Shown: positions 16,388 to 26,158, counted from the first letter of the stretch. The stretch is DNA of 64,000 nt from Rhodospirillales bacterium (GCA_017640505.1 JAEPQO010000001.1:1752625-1816624); one strand, 5' to 3'. The notes: a model not told the origin generated them from the letters alone. Numbers and translations are program-made.

Positions 16388-17584
16388 ATGAACAAGATCA
16401 GTTCGAATTCGCCGGTCGACGGTCCCGCGCCGGATGCCGCCGCAACCCATGACGCGACGCCCGCCAAATCGTCCGGCATGAAGCGGTCGTTCCTGCTGGC
16501 CGTGGTTCTGACCGTCATTGCGGTGGCGTGGATCGCGTCCGGCATGCTTGGCGAAAATGCCGAGGTCGCGCATGAAACTGTGGCCGAGCGCAATGCGCAC
16601 GAGTCCGAGACGATCAGGGTCCGGGTCGCCGATTTCACCGCCGTCGATCATCCGCGCACGCTGATCGTCACCGGCCGCACCAACGCCATCAAGGACGCCG
16701 AGATCAAGGCCGAGACCGCCGGCCAGGTCGTCGCACGTCCGGCCCGCAAGGGCACGGTTGTCGAAAAGGGCACGGTGTTGCTGGAACTCGCCATGGACGA
16801 CCGCGCCGCGCGCCTGCGTGAAGCCGAAGCCCGGGTCGGCGTCGCCAGGATCACCTATGAAGCGTCCAAGGACCTGCAGCGCAAGCAGTTCGAATCGCAG
16901 ATCAAGCTGGCCGAGAGCAATGCCGAGCTTGCCGCCGCCGAGGCCGCGCTGGCGGCGATCCGGCTCGACATTCAGCGCACCAAGATCCGCGCACCGATCG
17001 ACGGATTCATCGACCAGTTGCTGCCCGGGCCGGGCGACTATGTCTCGGCCGGTGAACAGGTGGCGATGGTGCTCGACCTCGACCCGATGCGGGTCATCGT
17101 GCATGTGACGGAACGTGACGTCGACTATCTGAAAGTCGACGATCTGGCGACGATCCGCCTGCCGTCGGGCCGCGAGATCGGCGGCACGGTGCATTACATT
17201 TCGCGCACCGCCAACGAGGTGACCCGCGCCTACCGAGTCGACATCTGGGTCGATAACCCGGATGCGTCGCTGCCGTCCGGCATGACCGCCGAGGTACGGC
17301 TCAACGGCGGCTCGCGCAAGGCGCACCAGATTCCTTCATCCGCGCTGACGCTGAACGATCTCGGCCAGCTGGGCGTGCGCACCGTGGTCGGCGGCGACAC
17401 CGTCAGCTTCCAGCCGGTGAAGCTGCTCGACGATGCGCCCGACGGCGCCTGGGTTGCGGGCCTGCCCGATCAGGTCACGGTGATTACCGTCGGCCAGGAA
17501 TTCGTCGTCGACGGCCAGAAGGTGACGCCGTCCCGAGGCGATGCGGGTGCGGCCAGCGAACCGAAGGCCGACGGGAACTCCTGA
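16388..17584 (+). CDS. RND efflux periplasmic adaptor (membrane fusion protein)
   Basis: Starting at ATG 16388 the product is 398 residues. It has an N-terminal membrane anchor (FLLAVVLTVIAVAWIASG, ~residues 31-48), a lipoyl/barrel-sandwich half AGQVVARPARKGTVVEKGT, a short coiled-coil hairpin rich in Ala/Glu (~130-190), the second lipoyl half TKIRAPIDGFIDQLL, and a beta-barrel domain (VIVHVTERDVDYL). This is the HlyD/AcrA family adaptor that links an RND pump to an outer-membrane channel. The permease gene begins one base after its stop. No TolC-like gene is adjacent, so the outer-membrane partner must be elsewhere. Confidence 0.92.
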   Translation: MNKISSNSPVDGPAPDAAATHDATPAKSSGMKRSFLLAVVLTVIAVAWIASGMLGENAEVAHETVAERNAHESETIRVRVADFTAVDHPRTLIVTGRTNAIKDAEIKAETAGQVVARPARKGTVVEKGTVLLELAMDDRAARLREAEARVGVARITYEASKDLQRKQFESQIKLAESNAELAAAEAALAAIRLDIQRTKIRAPIDGFIDQLLPGPGDYVSAGEQVAMVLDLDPMRVIVHVTERDVDYLKVDDLATIRLPSGREIGGTVHYISRTANEVTRAYRVDIWVDNPDASLPSGMTAEVRLNGGSRKAHQIPSSALTLNDLGQLGVRTVVGGDTVSFQPVKLLDDAPDGAWVAGLPDQVTVITVGQEFVVDGQKVTPSRGDAGAASEPKADGNS

Positions 17585-17585
17585 C

Positions 17586-20500
17586 ATGAACGCGCTGATC
17601 GAAGCCGCCGTCAGCCACAGCCGCACGGTGCTCGGCGGGCTGGTGCTGATCCTGATCACGGGCGCCGTCGCCTTTAACGACATCCCCAAGGAAGCGGATC
17701 CCGACGTCAACATTCCGATCATCTATGTCTCCATGTCGCACGAGGGCATCTCGCCCGAGGATGCGGAGCGTCTGCTGATCCGGCCCATGGAGCAGGAACT
17801 GCGTTCGCTCGAGGGCGTCAAGGAGATGCGCTCCAAGGCCTACGAGGGCGGCGCTAACGTGACGCTCGAATTCGACGCCGGGTTCGACGCCGACGAGGCG
17901 TTGAGCGACGTCCGTGAAAAGGTCGATCTGGCGAAGCCGGAATTGCCGTCCGAATCGGACGAACCGGAAGTGCACGAGGTGAACTTCTCGCTGTTCCCGG
18001 TCCTTGTGGTGACGCTTTCCGGCAACGTGCCGGAGCGCACGCTGCAGCGTCTCGCGCGCGACCTGCGTGACGAGATCGAAGGCATTTCCATGGTCCTCAA
18101 GGCCGAGATCGCGGGCGACCGCGAGGAACTGGTCGAGGTCCTGATCGATCCGGTCGCGGTCGAAAGCTATGGCCTGTCGCCGACCGAGACGGTCGCCAGC
18201 GTGTCGAGCTCCAACCTGCTGGTCGCCGCCGGCGCGCAGGACACGGGCCAGGGCCGCTTCGCCGTCAAGGTGCCGGGCCTGTTCGAAACCGTCGAAGACA
18301 TCGCGTCGATGCCGGTCAAGGTGGATGGAGACAGTGCCATCGTGCTGGGCGACATCGCCGAGATCCGCCGCGGCTTCAAGGACCCGACGACGTTCGCCCG
18401 CGTCGACGGCCATCCGGCGGTGGCGCTGGAGGTATCCAAGCGCACCGGCCAGAATATCATCGAGACGGTCGAGGCCGTGCGCCGCGTCGTCGAGGCCGAG
18501 CGCCAGAGCTGGACCGACACGATGCGCGATTCCATCAGCGTCGAATACCTGCAGGACAAGTCCGACGACATCCGGCTGATGCTGACCGACCTGCAGAACA
18601 ACGTGCTGTCGGCGATCCTGCTGGTGATGGTGATCGTGGTCGCGGCACTGGGCCTGCGTACGGCAGGGCTGGTCGGTATCGCCATTCCGGGGTCGTTCCT
18701 GACGGCGATCCTGGTGCTCTATTCCGTCGGCATGACGGTCAACATCGTGGTGCTGTTCAGTCTTATCCTGGCCGTCGGCATGCTCGTCGACGGGGCCATC
18801 GTGGTGACCGAGTACGCGGACCGCAAGATGACCGAGGGCGAGAGCAAGCGCGTCGCCTATACCCTCGCCGCAAAGCGCATGGCGTGGCCGATCATCGCGT
18901 CGACGGCCACCACGCTGGCGGCGTTCCTGCCGCTGGTGTTCTGGCCGGGGGTTGTCGGCGAGTTCATGAAGTTCCTGCCGATCACGCTGCTGATGACGCT
19001 CAGCGCATCGCTGGCGATGGCGCTCATCTTCGTGCCGACGCTGGGCGCGCAGATCGGTAAGCCGGGCGGTGCCGTCGACCCGGACCTGATGCGCGAACTC
19101 GCCGGCTCGTCGACCTTCCGGACCGACCACCTGAGCGGCATCACGGGGGCTTACGTCCGTATTCTCGATGCCGCGCTGCGCCACCCGGTGAAAATCCTGC
19201 TGGCCGCGGTCGTGCTGCTGGTCGGCGTGCAGGTGGTTTACGGCAAGTTCGGCAAGGGCGTCGAATTCTTCCCCGAGGTCGAACCGGAACTCGCCAAGCT
19301 GCAGGTGCGCGCACGCGGCAACCTTTCGGTCTGGGAGCAGTACGACCTGATGAAGGTGGTCGAAAGCCGCATCCTCGATGTGCACGGAATCCGCGACATC
19401 TACACCCGTGTCGGCAAGAACGAACAGTCGGAAGACGCGGAAGACATCATCGGTGAAATGACGCTCGAGTTCGAGGAATGGGACCAGCGCCGCAAGGCCT
19501 CGGTGATCCTCGCCGAGGTCAACGAGAAGACGCGCGACATCGCCGGGATCTTCGTCGACCGCCGCACCCAGGAAGCCGGGCCGCCGGTCGGCAAGGACGT
19601 GCAGGTCGAACTTTCGAGCCGCAACGTGGAACTGCTGGAGCCGGCCATTGCCAAACTGCGTGCGTATATCGAAAACGACGGCGAATTCGAGAACATCGAG
19701 GACAGCCGCCCGCTGCCGGGTATTGAGTTCGAGATCAACGTCGACCGCGCCCAGGCGGCGAAGTACGACGCCAACATCGAGATCGTTGGCCGTGCCATTC
19801 AGTTGACGACCAACGGGCTAAAGCTGGGCGAATACCGCCCCGACGATTCCGATGACGAAATCGACGTCCGCGCGCGCTACCCGGAACGGTTCCGCACGCT
19901 GGACGAGCTGCAGCAGATCAGGATCGCGACGCGTGACAACCAGTCGGTGCCGATCGCCAACTTCGTCGACGTCAAGGCGAAGCAGAAGACCGGCACGCTG
20001 AACCGTACCGACACGCGCCGCGTGATGTCGGTGAAGGCGGACGTGATCGAAGGCGTGCTCGTCGACAACAAGGTCAAGCAGGTCGAGAAGTGGATCGCCG
20101 AAGCCGGCCTCGACCCGCGCATCACGGTGCGCTTCAAGGGCGAGGACGAGGAACAGAAGAAGGCGCAGGCGTTCCTGGTCAAGGCTTTCGGCATCGCGCT
20201 GTTCCTCATGGCGCTGATCCTGGTAACCCAGTTCAACAGCTTCTACTCGGCGTTCCTGATCCTCAGCGCCGTCGTCATGTCGACCATCGGTGTCTTCATC
20301 GGCCTGTTGCTGATCGGCCAGCCGTTCGGTGTGGTGATGAGCGGCATCGGCGTGATCGCGCTGGCCGGGATCGTGGTCAACAACAACATCGTGCTGATCG
20401 ACACCTTCGACCGCCTTAAGGAAGAGTCGGGATCGGTCCGCGACGCGATCCTCAAGACCGGCGCACAGCGTCTGCGTCCGGTGCTGCTGACCACGGTGAC

Positions 20501-20741
20501 GACCATCCTCGGCCTGATGCCGATGGTGCTCAGGGTCAACATCGATTTCGTGAACCGGAGCGTCAACTTCGGTGCACCGTCGACGCAGTGGTGGACGCAG
20601 CTGTCCACGGCCATCGTCTTCGGCCTCGCCTTCGCGACCGTGCTGACGCTGATCGTCACGCCGTCCGCGTTGATGCTGCGCGGCAACGTTGCCGCCTGGC
20701 GCGCGCGCCGCCGGGAACGGAAACAGGCCCAGTTGGCCTGA
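17586..20741 (+). CDS. RND efflux transporter permease (AcrB/MdtB-like)
   Basis: The product is 1051 residues from ATG 17586, which stands one base after the adaptor stop; the longer open frame overlaps the adaptor and is rejected. It has the typical duplicated RND architecture: TM1 near residues 12-30, a large porter loop, TM2-6 (about 330-500), a second loop and TM8-12 (about 850-1020). The helix LAVGMLVDGAIVVTEYAD carries the acidic residue of the proton relay. The substrate cannot be inferred; the sequence is of the HAE1/CusA-distant type without the Met cluster of metal exporters. The gene is followed directly by a family A repeat. Confidence 0.93.
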   Translation: MNALIEAAVSHSRTVLGGLVLILITGAVAFNDIPKEADPDVNIPIIYVSMSHEGISPEDAERLLIRPMEQELRSLEGVKEMRSKAYEGGANVTLEFDAGFDADEALSDVREKVDLAKPELPSESDEPEVHEVNFSLFPVLVVTLSGNVPERTLQRLARDLRDEIEGISMVLKAEIAGDREELVEVLIDPVAVESYGLSPTETVASVSSSNLLVAAGAQDTGQGRFAVKVPGLFETVEDIASMPVKVDGDSAIVLGDIAEIRRGFKDPTTFARVDGHPAVALEVSKRTGQNIIETVEAVRRVVEAERQSWTDTMRDSISVEYLQDKSDDIRLMLTDLQNNVLSAILLVMVIVVAALGLRTAGLVGIAIPGSFLTAILVLYSVGMTVNIVVLFSLILAVGMLVDGAIVVTEYADRKMTEGESKRVAYTLAAKRMAWPIIASTATTLAAFLPLVFWPGVVGEFMKFLPITLLMTLSASLAMALIFVPTLGAQIGKPGGAVDPDLMRELAGSSTFRTDHLSGITGAYVRILDAALRHPVKILLAAVVLLVGVQVVYGKFGKGVEFFPEVEPELAKLQVRARGNLSVWEQYDLMKVVESRILDVHGIRDIYTRVGKNEQSEDAEDIIGEMTLEFEEWDQRRKASVILAEVNEKTRDIAGIFVDRRTQEAGPPVGKDVQVELSSRNVELLEPAIAKLRAYIENDGEFENIEDSRPLPGIEFEINVDRAQAAKYDANIEIVGRAIQLTTNGLKLGEYRPDDSDDEIDVRARYPERFRTLDELQQIRIATRDNQSVPIANFVDVKAKQKTGTLNRTDTRRVMSVKADVIEGVLVDNKVKQVEKWIAEAGLDPRITVRFKGEDEEQKKAQAFLVKAFGIALFLMALILVTQFNSFYSAFLILSAVVMSTIGVFIGLLLIGQPFGVVMSGIGVIALAGIVVNNNIVLIDTFDRLKEESGSVRDAILKTGAQRLRPVLLTTVTTILGLMPMVLRVNIDFVNRSVNFGAPSTQWWTQLSTAIVFGLAFATVLTLIVTPSALMLRGNVAAWRARRRERKQAQLA

Positions 20742-20849
20742 CCCCCTCACCTAACCTCTCCCCCTGAAAGGGGGAGAGGGATTACGCGTGGCATTTGATC
20801 CGAGAGTCCCTCTCCACCACGCATGTGGGGGAGAGGACAGGTGAGGGGG
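20742..20849. repeat. Extragenic inverted repeat family A, copy 3
   Basis: It begins immediately after the RND permease stop codon with CCCCCTCACCT and ends with AGGTGAGGGGG. Internal hairpins are CTCTCCCCC / GGGGGAGAG and CTCTCCACC / GGGGAGAG. It sits between convergent genes (RND permease and pssA). Confidence 0.85.
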
Positions 20850-20893
20850 ATTGGCGTGGTGTATGCGCCCTCAGGCGCGGGTTGGTCGCGCCC

Positions 20894-21760
20894 TCACGCC
20901 CGCGGCTGGGAAATCTCGTTCTCGCCGTCGTCGTCATCGTCCTCGATCTCGTGCTCGTCCTCCGGCGGCAGGCCGGCGGCATCGCGTGCCTGCAGGCGCT
21001 TGTAACGGCGGATCGACACCGGGATCAGGCAGAGATAAAGGATCAGGATCGCCGCCAGCGTCCACCACGGCGCCGACATGACGAACGTCACGCCGACGGC
21101 GATGGTGATCATCACCGGCAGGAACCAGGCGCGCGGAATGCGCGACGTCTTGAACGAGAACGTCGGGATCGTCGAGATCAGAAGCGCGCCGGATGCCAGT
21201 TCCCAGATCGCGACCGTGCCCGGATTACGGAAGAAATCGTCACCCAGGTTGAGCGACATAATCAGCGGCAGCAGCACGATGCCGGCGCCGGCGGGTGCCG
21301 GGACGCCGGTGAAGAACTGGCCCGCCCATTTCGGCTTGTCGGGATCTTCGAGCGCGACGTTGAAGCGCGCCAGCCGCAGGCCGCAGCACATGGCGAACAG
21401 CATGCAGACGAGCCAGCCCCAGCGGCCGGCGTCCTGCATCGCCCACAGGTAAAGGATCAGCGCCGGGCAGACGCCGAAGCAGACGAAATCGGAAAGCGAG
21501 TCCAGTTCGGCGCCGAACTTGCTGGCGCCCTTGAGCAGTCTGGCGACGCGGCCGTCGAGGGCGTCGAGGAGCGCGGCCACGGCGACCGCCATGGCAGCGA
21601 ATTCCCACTGGTCCTGAAGCGCGAAACGCACCGACGTCAGGCCCGAGGCCAGCCCCATCAACGTCAGCACGTTGGGGATGAGCTTGTTCAAGCTCATGAC
21701 ACGGATGCCGCGCGGCTTCGGCGGCGTTCCCGTCTCGGGCTGTTGCGACGTTTCGTCCAT
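20894..21760 (-). CDS. pssA: CDP-diacylglycerol--serine O-phosphatidyltransferase
   Basis: The 288-residue integral membrane enzyme condenses CDP-diacylglycerol with serine to make phosphatidylserine. It has the CDP-alcohol phosphotransferase signature from D-G-x2-A-R through G-x3-D-x3-D (DGRVARLLKGASKFGAEL then DSLSD), with several transmembrane helices and a long acidic cytosolic tail (EDEHEIEDDDDDGENE). The start codon follows the psd stop with no gap, so synthase and decarboxylase are made together as the two-step route to phosphatidylethanolamine. Confidence 0.95.
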   Translation of the reverse strand: MDETSQQPETGTPPKPRGIRVMSLNKLIPNVLTLMGLASGLTSVRFALQDQWEFAAMAVAVAALLDALDGRVARLLKGASKFGAELDSLSDFVCFGVCPALILYLWAMQDAGRWGWLVCMLFAMCCGLRLARFNVALEDPDKPKWAGQFFTGVPAPAGAGIVLLPLIMSLNLGDDFFRNPGTVAIWELASGALLISTIPTFSFKTSRIPRAWFLPVMITIAVGVTFVMSAPWWTLAAILILYLCLIPVSIRRYKRLQARDAAGLPPEDEHEIEDDDDDGENEISQPRA

Positions 21761-22447
21761 CTAGCGGACCTCGCCTTTCAGCGGTTCTCCGGACCGTTTC
21801 AGGTCGGCGATCACGGTCTCGCCCGCGATCGTCGTCTGACCTTCGATCACCAGCGGCTGCACGCCGTCCGGCAGGTAGATGTCGACCCGGGACCCGAAGC
21901 GGATCAGGCCGAAGCGTTCTCCCGCCTGCAGCGGTGCGCCGACGTCAACGTAACACAGGATGCGCCGGGCCACGAGACCGGCGATCTGGACGAAGGCGAT
22001 CTCGGTGCCGTCGTCGTTCTTGACCTTGAGCGACATGCGCTCGTTGAACTCGCTCGCCTTGTCTAGCGAGGCGTTGAAAAAGCGCCCGGGGCGGTAGTGC
22101 TTGGCGCTGACGATGCCGCTGATCGGCGAGCGGTTCACGTGCACGTTGAACACGTTCATGAAGACCGCGACCCGGGTCATCGGCTCGGAGCCCATGTCCA
22201 GTTCCGGCGGCGGCGGCGCCTTGATCACCGACTGCACGACGCCGTCGGCGGGGCAGATCACGAGATCGTCGCCCGTCGGCGTAATGCGGTCCGGGTCACG
22301 GAAGAAGTATACGCACCAGGCGGTCAGAAGGCCGCCGACGACACCGGCGGGTTCCCACCATGCGTATAGAAATAGCGCGGCAATCGCGAAGATCGCGATA
22401 AAGGGGTATCCCGCTTTGTTGATCGGGACGAGGACGATTTTCAGCAA
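21761..22447 (-). CDS. psd: Phosphatidylserine decarboxylase proenzyme
   Basis: The 228-residue product is of the short, soluble-type Psd class with an N-terminal hydrophobic segment (residues ~8-45). The self-cleavage site that generates the pyruvoyl group is [10 protein letters not shown] near the C-terminus (Gly-Ser). Upstream [12 protein letters not shown] is the family motif with the key histidine. The start codon is TTG at 22447, with AAGGAG seven bases upstream; no ATG is available in frame at that point. It is the first gene of psd-pssA. Confidence 0.95.
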   Translation of the reverse strand: MLKIVLVPINKAGYPFIAIFAIAALFLYAWWEPAGVVGGLLTAWCVYFFRDPDRITPTGDDLVICPADGVVQSVIKAPPPPELDMGSEPMTRVAVFMNVFNVHVNRSPISGIVSAKHYRPGRFFNASLDKASEFNERMSLKVKNDDGTEIAFVQIAGLVARRILCYVDVGAPLQAGERFGLIRFGSRVDIYLPDGVQPLVIEGQTTIAGETVIADLKRSGEPLKGEVR

Positions 22448-22475
22448 AACCCGGCTCCTTAGGCGTCGTCAGCTG

Positions 22476-23504
22476 TCAGTTGACGTTGGGAATCTCAAAA
22501 ACCTGACCCGGGTATATCAAATCCGGATCGATAATCCGACCCTTGTTGGCTTCGAAGATCTGAGTATAGGAAAAACCGGATCCGTACACACGCCTGGCGA
22601 TCCGCCACAGCGAATTGCCCGGCTGCACCAGCACATATGTGCCTTCGGCCATGGTTTTCAGGTCCTCGGCGCGGGAGAACGGATATTCCACCCGGGCGAT
22701 GACCTTGCCGCCGTCGCCGACCTGATCGGCGCGCAGCGTATACAGGCCGGGCGGGATCAGTTTGTCGGGGCGTGCCACCCACTGGCCGTCGTCGCCGGCA
22801 ATCACGCGCGATATCAACTCGCCGTCGAGATAAAGCTGTACCGTCGCGCCCTTGGGCGCGCCGCCGCCGACGATCACGTTGCCCTTGGTGTCGTAATCCA
22901 GCGTGTCGATGGTCAGCGGGAACTGCGAACGGTCGACGGGCCCCGCCGGGTTCTGCACGATCTTGGTCGGCGCGTTGGCGGCCTTGGGGAACTTGAGCAC
23001 CATCGCATTCTGCTGCTTTGGTTCGCCTTCGGCCGAAGCTTCGCCGGTGGCGCGTTCCGGCACGGCGATGACCACGTCCTCGCTGGAGGCAATCTCCTTG
23101 CCGTCCTTGAGAATGGCCTGCAGCGACAGTTGTTTCGATCCGGGCTGGAGCGGCGTATCCGGGATAAAGACCCATTCGCCGCGCTCGTCGGCCTTGACCT
23201 TGCCGATCACCGTGTCGCCGTCGAGGATCCGGACCTCGCTCATCGGCGGCGCCTTGCCGGCAATCACGGTGTCGCCCTCCGGGTTGACGCGGATCACATC
23301 GAAAGACGGCGCCCGCGCGCTGGAAACGTCGGGTTCCGGCTGCTGTGCGGCGGCCGGGCTTTCCGGCTCGCCGGTTTTGGCTTCGGCGGTGGCTTCCGGC
23401 TCCGTGGCGGTGATTTCCTCGCGCCACGCGAATTCGTTCAGCCCGATCGCGGCTGCGATGGCGGCGAGACCCAATAGAACAAGCAGGATCGGTGTTTTGG
23501 ACAT
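22476..23504 (-). CDS. LysM-domain envelope protein
   Basis: Starting at ATG 23504 the product is 342 residues. It has an N-terminal membrane anchor (PILLVLLGLAAIAAAIGL), a Glu/Ala/Pro-rich linker, two Ig-like beta repeats with a VIAGKAPP / IVGGGAPKGATVQLYLDG pattern, and a C-terminal LysM domain (VQPGNSLWRIARRVYG then YTQIFEANKGRIIDPDLIYP). LysM binds peptidoglycan, so this is a cell-wall associated protein. The open frame extends to 24161, but that part is antisense to the cytochrome gene. It ends 28 bases before psd and may be co-transcribed with it. Confidence 0.88.
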   Translation of the reverse strand: MSKTPILLVLLGLAAIAAAIGLNEFAWREEITATEPEATAEAKTGEPESPAAAQQPEPDVSSARAPSFDVIRVNPEGDTVIAGKAPPMSEVRILDGDTVIGKVKADERGEWVFIPDTPLQPGSKQLSLQAILKDGKEIASSEDVVIAVPERATGEASAEGEPKQQNAMVLKFPKAANAPTKIVQNPAGPVDRSQFPLTIDTLDYDTKGNVIVGGGAPKGATVQLYLDGELISRVIAGDDGQWVARPDKLIPPGLYTLRADQVGDGGKVIARVEYPFSRAEDLKTMAEGTYVLVQPGNSLWRIARRVYGSGFSYTQIFEANKGRIIDPDLIYPGQVFEIPNVN

Positions 23505-23654
23505 CGATATCTGATTGCCACATTTACGCGTGCCATTAAAGAAATAGATGCAGATCGAGGGCATTAAGAGAAGCCCGTTAACATTAACTTGATTGGACGT
23601 TCCGGCGCTTTGCGGCAAGCTGGGCGGAGTGGGGACAACGAACCGAGGGTGAAA

Positions 23655-24341
23655 ATGGCTGATCGTGAGACTGAAAATACGAGAGAAACCGGCGCCGGTG
23701 CCTATGTCTGGGACCTGCCGACACGGCTGTTTCACTGGAGTTTTCTGGCGGCCGTGGCGACATCGCTGTTCACCGCCGAGTTCGGCCCGATGGACATCCA
23801 TCTCATTTCCGGCCATGTCGTGCTGGCGCTTCTCGTGTTCCGGATCGCATGGGGATTCGCGGGCGGACGCCACGCGCGCTTCGCCAGTTTCATAAAAGGT
23901 CCGGCGAAAGTCATGGGCTATGCCCGCAAGACGATGTCGGACGGCGTCTCGGCGCACCTCGGCCACAATCCGATGGGCGGTTGGTCGGTGGTGGCGATGC
24001 TGGCCGCGCTGGTGACGCAGGTGGCATCGGGTCTCTATGCCAACGACGATATCCTGACCGAAGGGCCGCTCGCCGGCACGGTCTCGAAATCGACCAGCGA
24101 TCTGCTCACAGAAGTCCACGAGATCAGCGGCAATGTCGTCTATGCGCTGATCGCGCTGCACCTGGCGGCCGTGTTCTATTACACCTTCAAGGGGCAGGGG
24201 ATCATCGGCACCATGATTACCGGCCGCTCGCTGGATATCGATGCCGCGGGTGCCGAGGGCGGCGCCGAGGGCTCGCTCAGCCGGGCGATCATGATCGCCG
24301 CGGTCGCGGCCGGCATCGCGTACGCCGTGATGAACTATTGA
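23655..24341 (+). CDS. Cytochrome b561-type membrane protein
   Basis: The 228-residue protein has four transmembrane helices with histidines placed as in bacterial cytochrome b561/Ni-Fe hydrogenase b-type subunits: WDLPTRLFHWSF in helix 1, LISGHVVLALLVFRIAWG in helix 2, and EISGNVVYALIALHLAAVFYY near helix 4. It binds b-type haem and shuttles electrons between quinone and a soluble partner. ATG 23655 is chosen, with GAGGGTG upstream. The diheme-binding context and the cytochrome c' gene nearby (26159-26617) are suggestive of a shared partner but not proof. Confidence 0.88.
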   Translation: MADRETENTRETGAGAYVWDLPTRLFHWSFLAAVATSLFTAEFGPMDIHLISGHVVLALLVFRIAWGFAGGRHARFASFIKGPAKVMGYARKTMSDGVSAHLGHNPMGGWSVVAMLAALVTQVASGLYANDDILTEGPLAGTVSKSTSDLLTEVHEISGNVVYALIALHLAAVFYYTFKGQGIIGTMITGRSLDIDAAGAEGGAEGSLSRAIMIAAVAAGIAYAVMNY

Positions 24342-24376
24342 GCCGGTTTCCGGCGTCGCCGGCGGGGCAGGATATT

Positions 24377-24399
24377 TTTATGTTGCAATGCAACATAAA
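24377..24399. promoter_or_regulatory. 23-bp perfect palindrome upstream of the SulP gene
   Basis: Arms of 11 bases (TTTATGTTGCA / TGCAACATAAA) surround a single central A, with no mismatch. It ends about 52 bases before the SulP start and 36 bases after the cytochrome b561 stop, where a promoter operator is expected. No T-run follows, so it is not an intrinsic terminator. It is likely a dimeric repressor or activator site; the regulator is not identifiable from this window. Confidence 0.7.
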
Positions 24400-24451
24400 T
24401 GCTTTACCAAGGCCGCAACTGATATTCATCTGACATCGAAACGGAACACAC

Positions 24452-26056
24452 GTGGCCAACTCCATGCTGGCGACCCTTGCGGGTCGCTTTTCATTTGCGG
24501 ACCGGGCGGAACGGCTTACGCCGCTGAAACCCGGCCTTATCAAGACCGAAATCCTCGCCGGCCTGACCGTCGCGCTGGCGATGGTGCCCGAAGCCGTGGC
24601 GTTTTCCTTCGTCGCCGGCGTGCACCCGCTGGTCGGGCTTTACGCCGCCTTCATCGTCGGCCTGGTGACGGCGCTGATCGGCGGACGGCCCGGCATGATT
24701 TCGGGCGCGACGGGCGCGCTTGCCGTCGTCATGGTATCGCTGGTGGCGACGCACGGCGTCGAATACCTGTTCGCGACGGTGGTCCTCATGGGGATCATGC
24801 AGATCGCTGCCGGCATGTTGCATCTCGGCAAGTTCATCCGCCTCGTGCCGCATCCGGTCATGCTCGGATTCGTCAACGGTCTCGCGATCATCATTTTTCT
24901 GGCGCAGATGTCGCAGTTTCAGGTGATGGGGCCGGACGGCGCCCGCGTCTGGATGAGCGGCATGCCGCTAGCGACGATGCTGGGTCTCGTCGCGCTGACC
25001 ATGGCGATTATCTGGCTGATGCCGAAAGTCACGCGTGCGGTGCCCGCGCCGCTGGCGGCCATCGCCATCGTCGCCGGTGTCGTCATTGCTTTCGGGATCG
25101 ATGTGCCGCGCGTCGGCGATATGGCGTCGATCCAGGGCGGACTGCCGTCGCTGCACCTGCCGATGGTGCCGCTGACGCTGGAAACGCTGACGATCATTTT
25201 ACCGTATGCGCTGATCCTCGCGGCCATCGGTCTGATCGAAAGCCTGCTGACGCTGAACCTCGTCGGTGAAATCACGCGCCAGCGCGGCGGTGCGTCGCAG
25301 GAATGCATTGCGCAGGGTATCGCCAATACGGTGACCGGGATGTTCGGCGGCATGGGCGGTTGCGCGATGATCGGCCAGTCGATGATCAACGTGAAATCCG
25401 GTGGCCGTTACCGTCTCTCCGGGATCGCCGCGGCGCTGTTCCTGCTTACCTTTATCCTCGTCGCCTCGGGCCTGATCGAGGAAATCCCGCTCGCAGCCCT
25501 GGTCGGCGTCATGTTCATGGTGGTCATCGGCACGTTCGCCTGGCAGAGCATCACGATTCTGCGCAAGATCCCGATGACCGACGCGTTCGTCATGTTGCTG
25601 GTGACCGCGGTCACCGTCATCAGCGATCTCGCGGTCGCCGTTGTCGTCGGCGTCATCGTGTCGGCGCTGGCATACGCCTGGAACAACGCCAAGCGCATTC
25701 ACGCCAGAACGCACCGGACACCCGAAGGCGCCAAGGTCTATGGGATCGAGGGGCCGCTGTTCTTCGGCTCCGTTGACGGGTTCGCCGAGATTTTCGACCC
25801 GGCGGAGGATCCGGCGCTGGTCATCGTCGATTTCATGAACAGCCGCGTCGTTGACCAGTCGGCACTGCAGGCGATCGAGGCGCTGGCGTCAAAATACGAG
25901 GCCGAGGGCAAGAACCTGCAGCTCCGGCATCTGTCGCGGGACTGCCACCGGCTGCTGAACCGGGCCGGCCAATTGATGGTCGATTCCGACGACGACCCGG
26001 ACTACGGCGTTGCCGTCGACTACAACGTCAGGACGGGCATTCTCGGCGGTCACTAG
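24452..26056 (+). CDS. SulP-family inorganic anion transporter with STAS domain
   Basis: The 534-residue protein has the SLC26/SulP fold: about 12-14 hydrophobic helices from residue 30 to 420 (GLTVALAMVPEAVAFSFVAG in TM1, a FGGMGGCAMIGQSMINVKSGG loop) and a C-terminal cytosolic STAS domain (residues ~440-534, LVIVDFMNSRVVDQSAL). Family members move sulfate, bicarbonate or dicarboxylates with Na+ or H+. The start is GTG 24452, with in-frame ATG 24464 as the alternative; neither has a strong ribosome binding site. The palindrome just upstream is probably its operator. Confidence 0.92.
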   Translation: MANSMLATLAGRFSFADRAERLTPLKPGLIKTEILAGLTVALAMVPEAVAFSFVAGVHPLVGLYAAFIVGLVTALIGGRPGMISGATGALAVVMVSLVATHGVEYLFATVVLMGIMQIAAGMLHLGKFIRLVPHPVMLGFVNGLAIIIFLAQMSQFQVMGPDGARVWMSGMPLATMLGLVALTMAIIWLMPKVTRAVPAPLAAIAIVAGVVIAFGIDVPRVGDMASIQGGLPSLHLPMVPLTLETLTIILPYALILAAIGLIESLLTLNLVGEITRQRGGASQECIAQGIANTVTGMFGGMGGCAMIGQSMINVKSGGRYRLSGIAAALFLLTFILVASGLIEEIPLAALVGVMFMVVIGTFAWQSITILRKIPMTDAFVMLLVTAVTVISDLAVAVVVGVIVSALAYAWNNAKRIHARTHRTPEGAKVYGIEGPLFFGSVDGFAEIFDPAEDPALVIVDFMNSRVVDQSALQAIEALASKYEAEGKNLQLRHLSRDCHRLLNRAGQLMVDSDDDPDYGVAVDYNVRTGILGGH

Positions 26057-26070
26057 GGACACACCCATGC

Positions 26071-26140
26071 CGTCACCCCGGCGCAAGCCGGGGTCCAGAA
26101 ATACCGTTGCTCTGGATCCCGGCTTGCGCCGGAATGACGG
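26071..26140. repeat. Extragenic palindrome family B, copy 1
   Basis: CGTCACCCCGGCGCAAGCCG and its near-complement CGGCTTGCGCCGGAATGACG form a long imperfect stem with a GTCCAG/CTGGAT inner stem. It lies after the SulP gene, convergent with cytochrome c'. This is the GTCATTCCGGC-type repeat widespread in alphaproteobacterial intergenic DNA. Confidence 0.85.
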
Positions 26141-26158
26141 GTTAATGGGGGAGGGGAA

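Noticed and set aside
17484-19385. 633-residue minus-strand open frame opposite the RND permease
   Set aside because: Shadow frame, His/Arg/Gln-rich, no recognisable domain.
23505-24161. N-terminal extension of the LysM protein frame
   Set aside because: The extension is antisense to cytochrome b561, and a membrane anchor begins exactly at ATG 23504.
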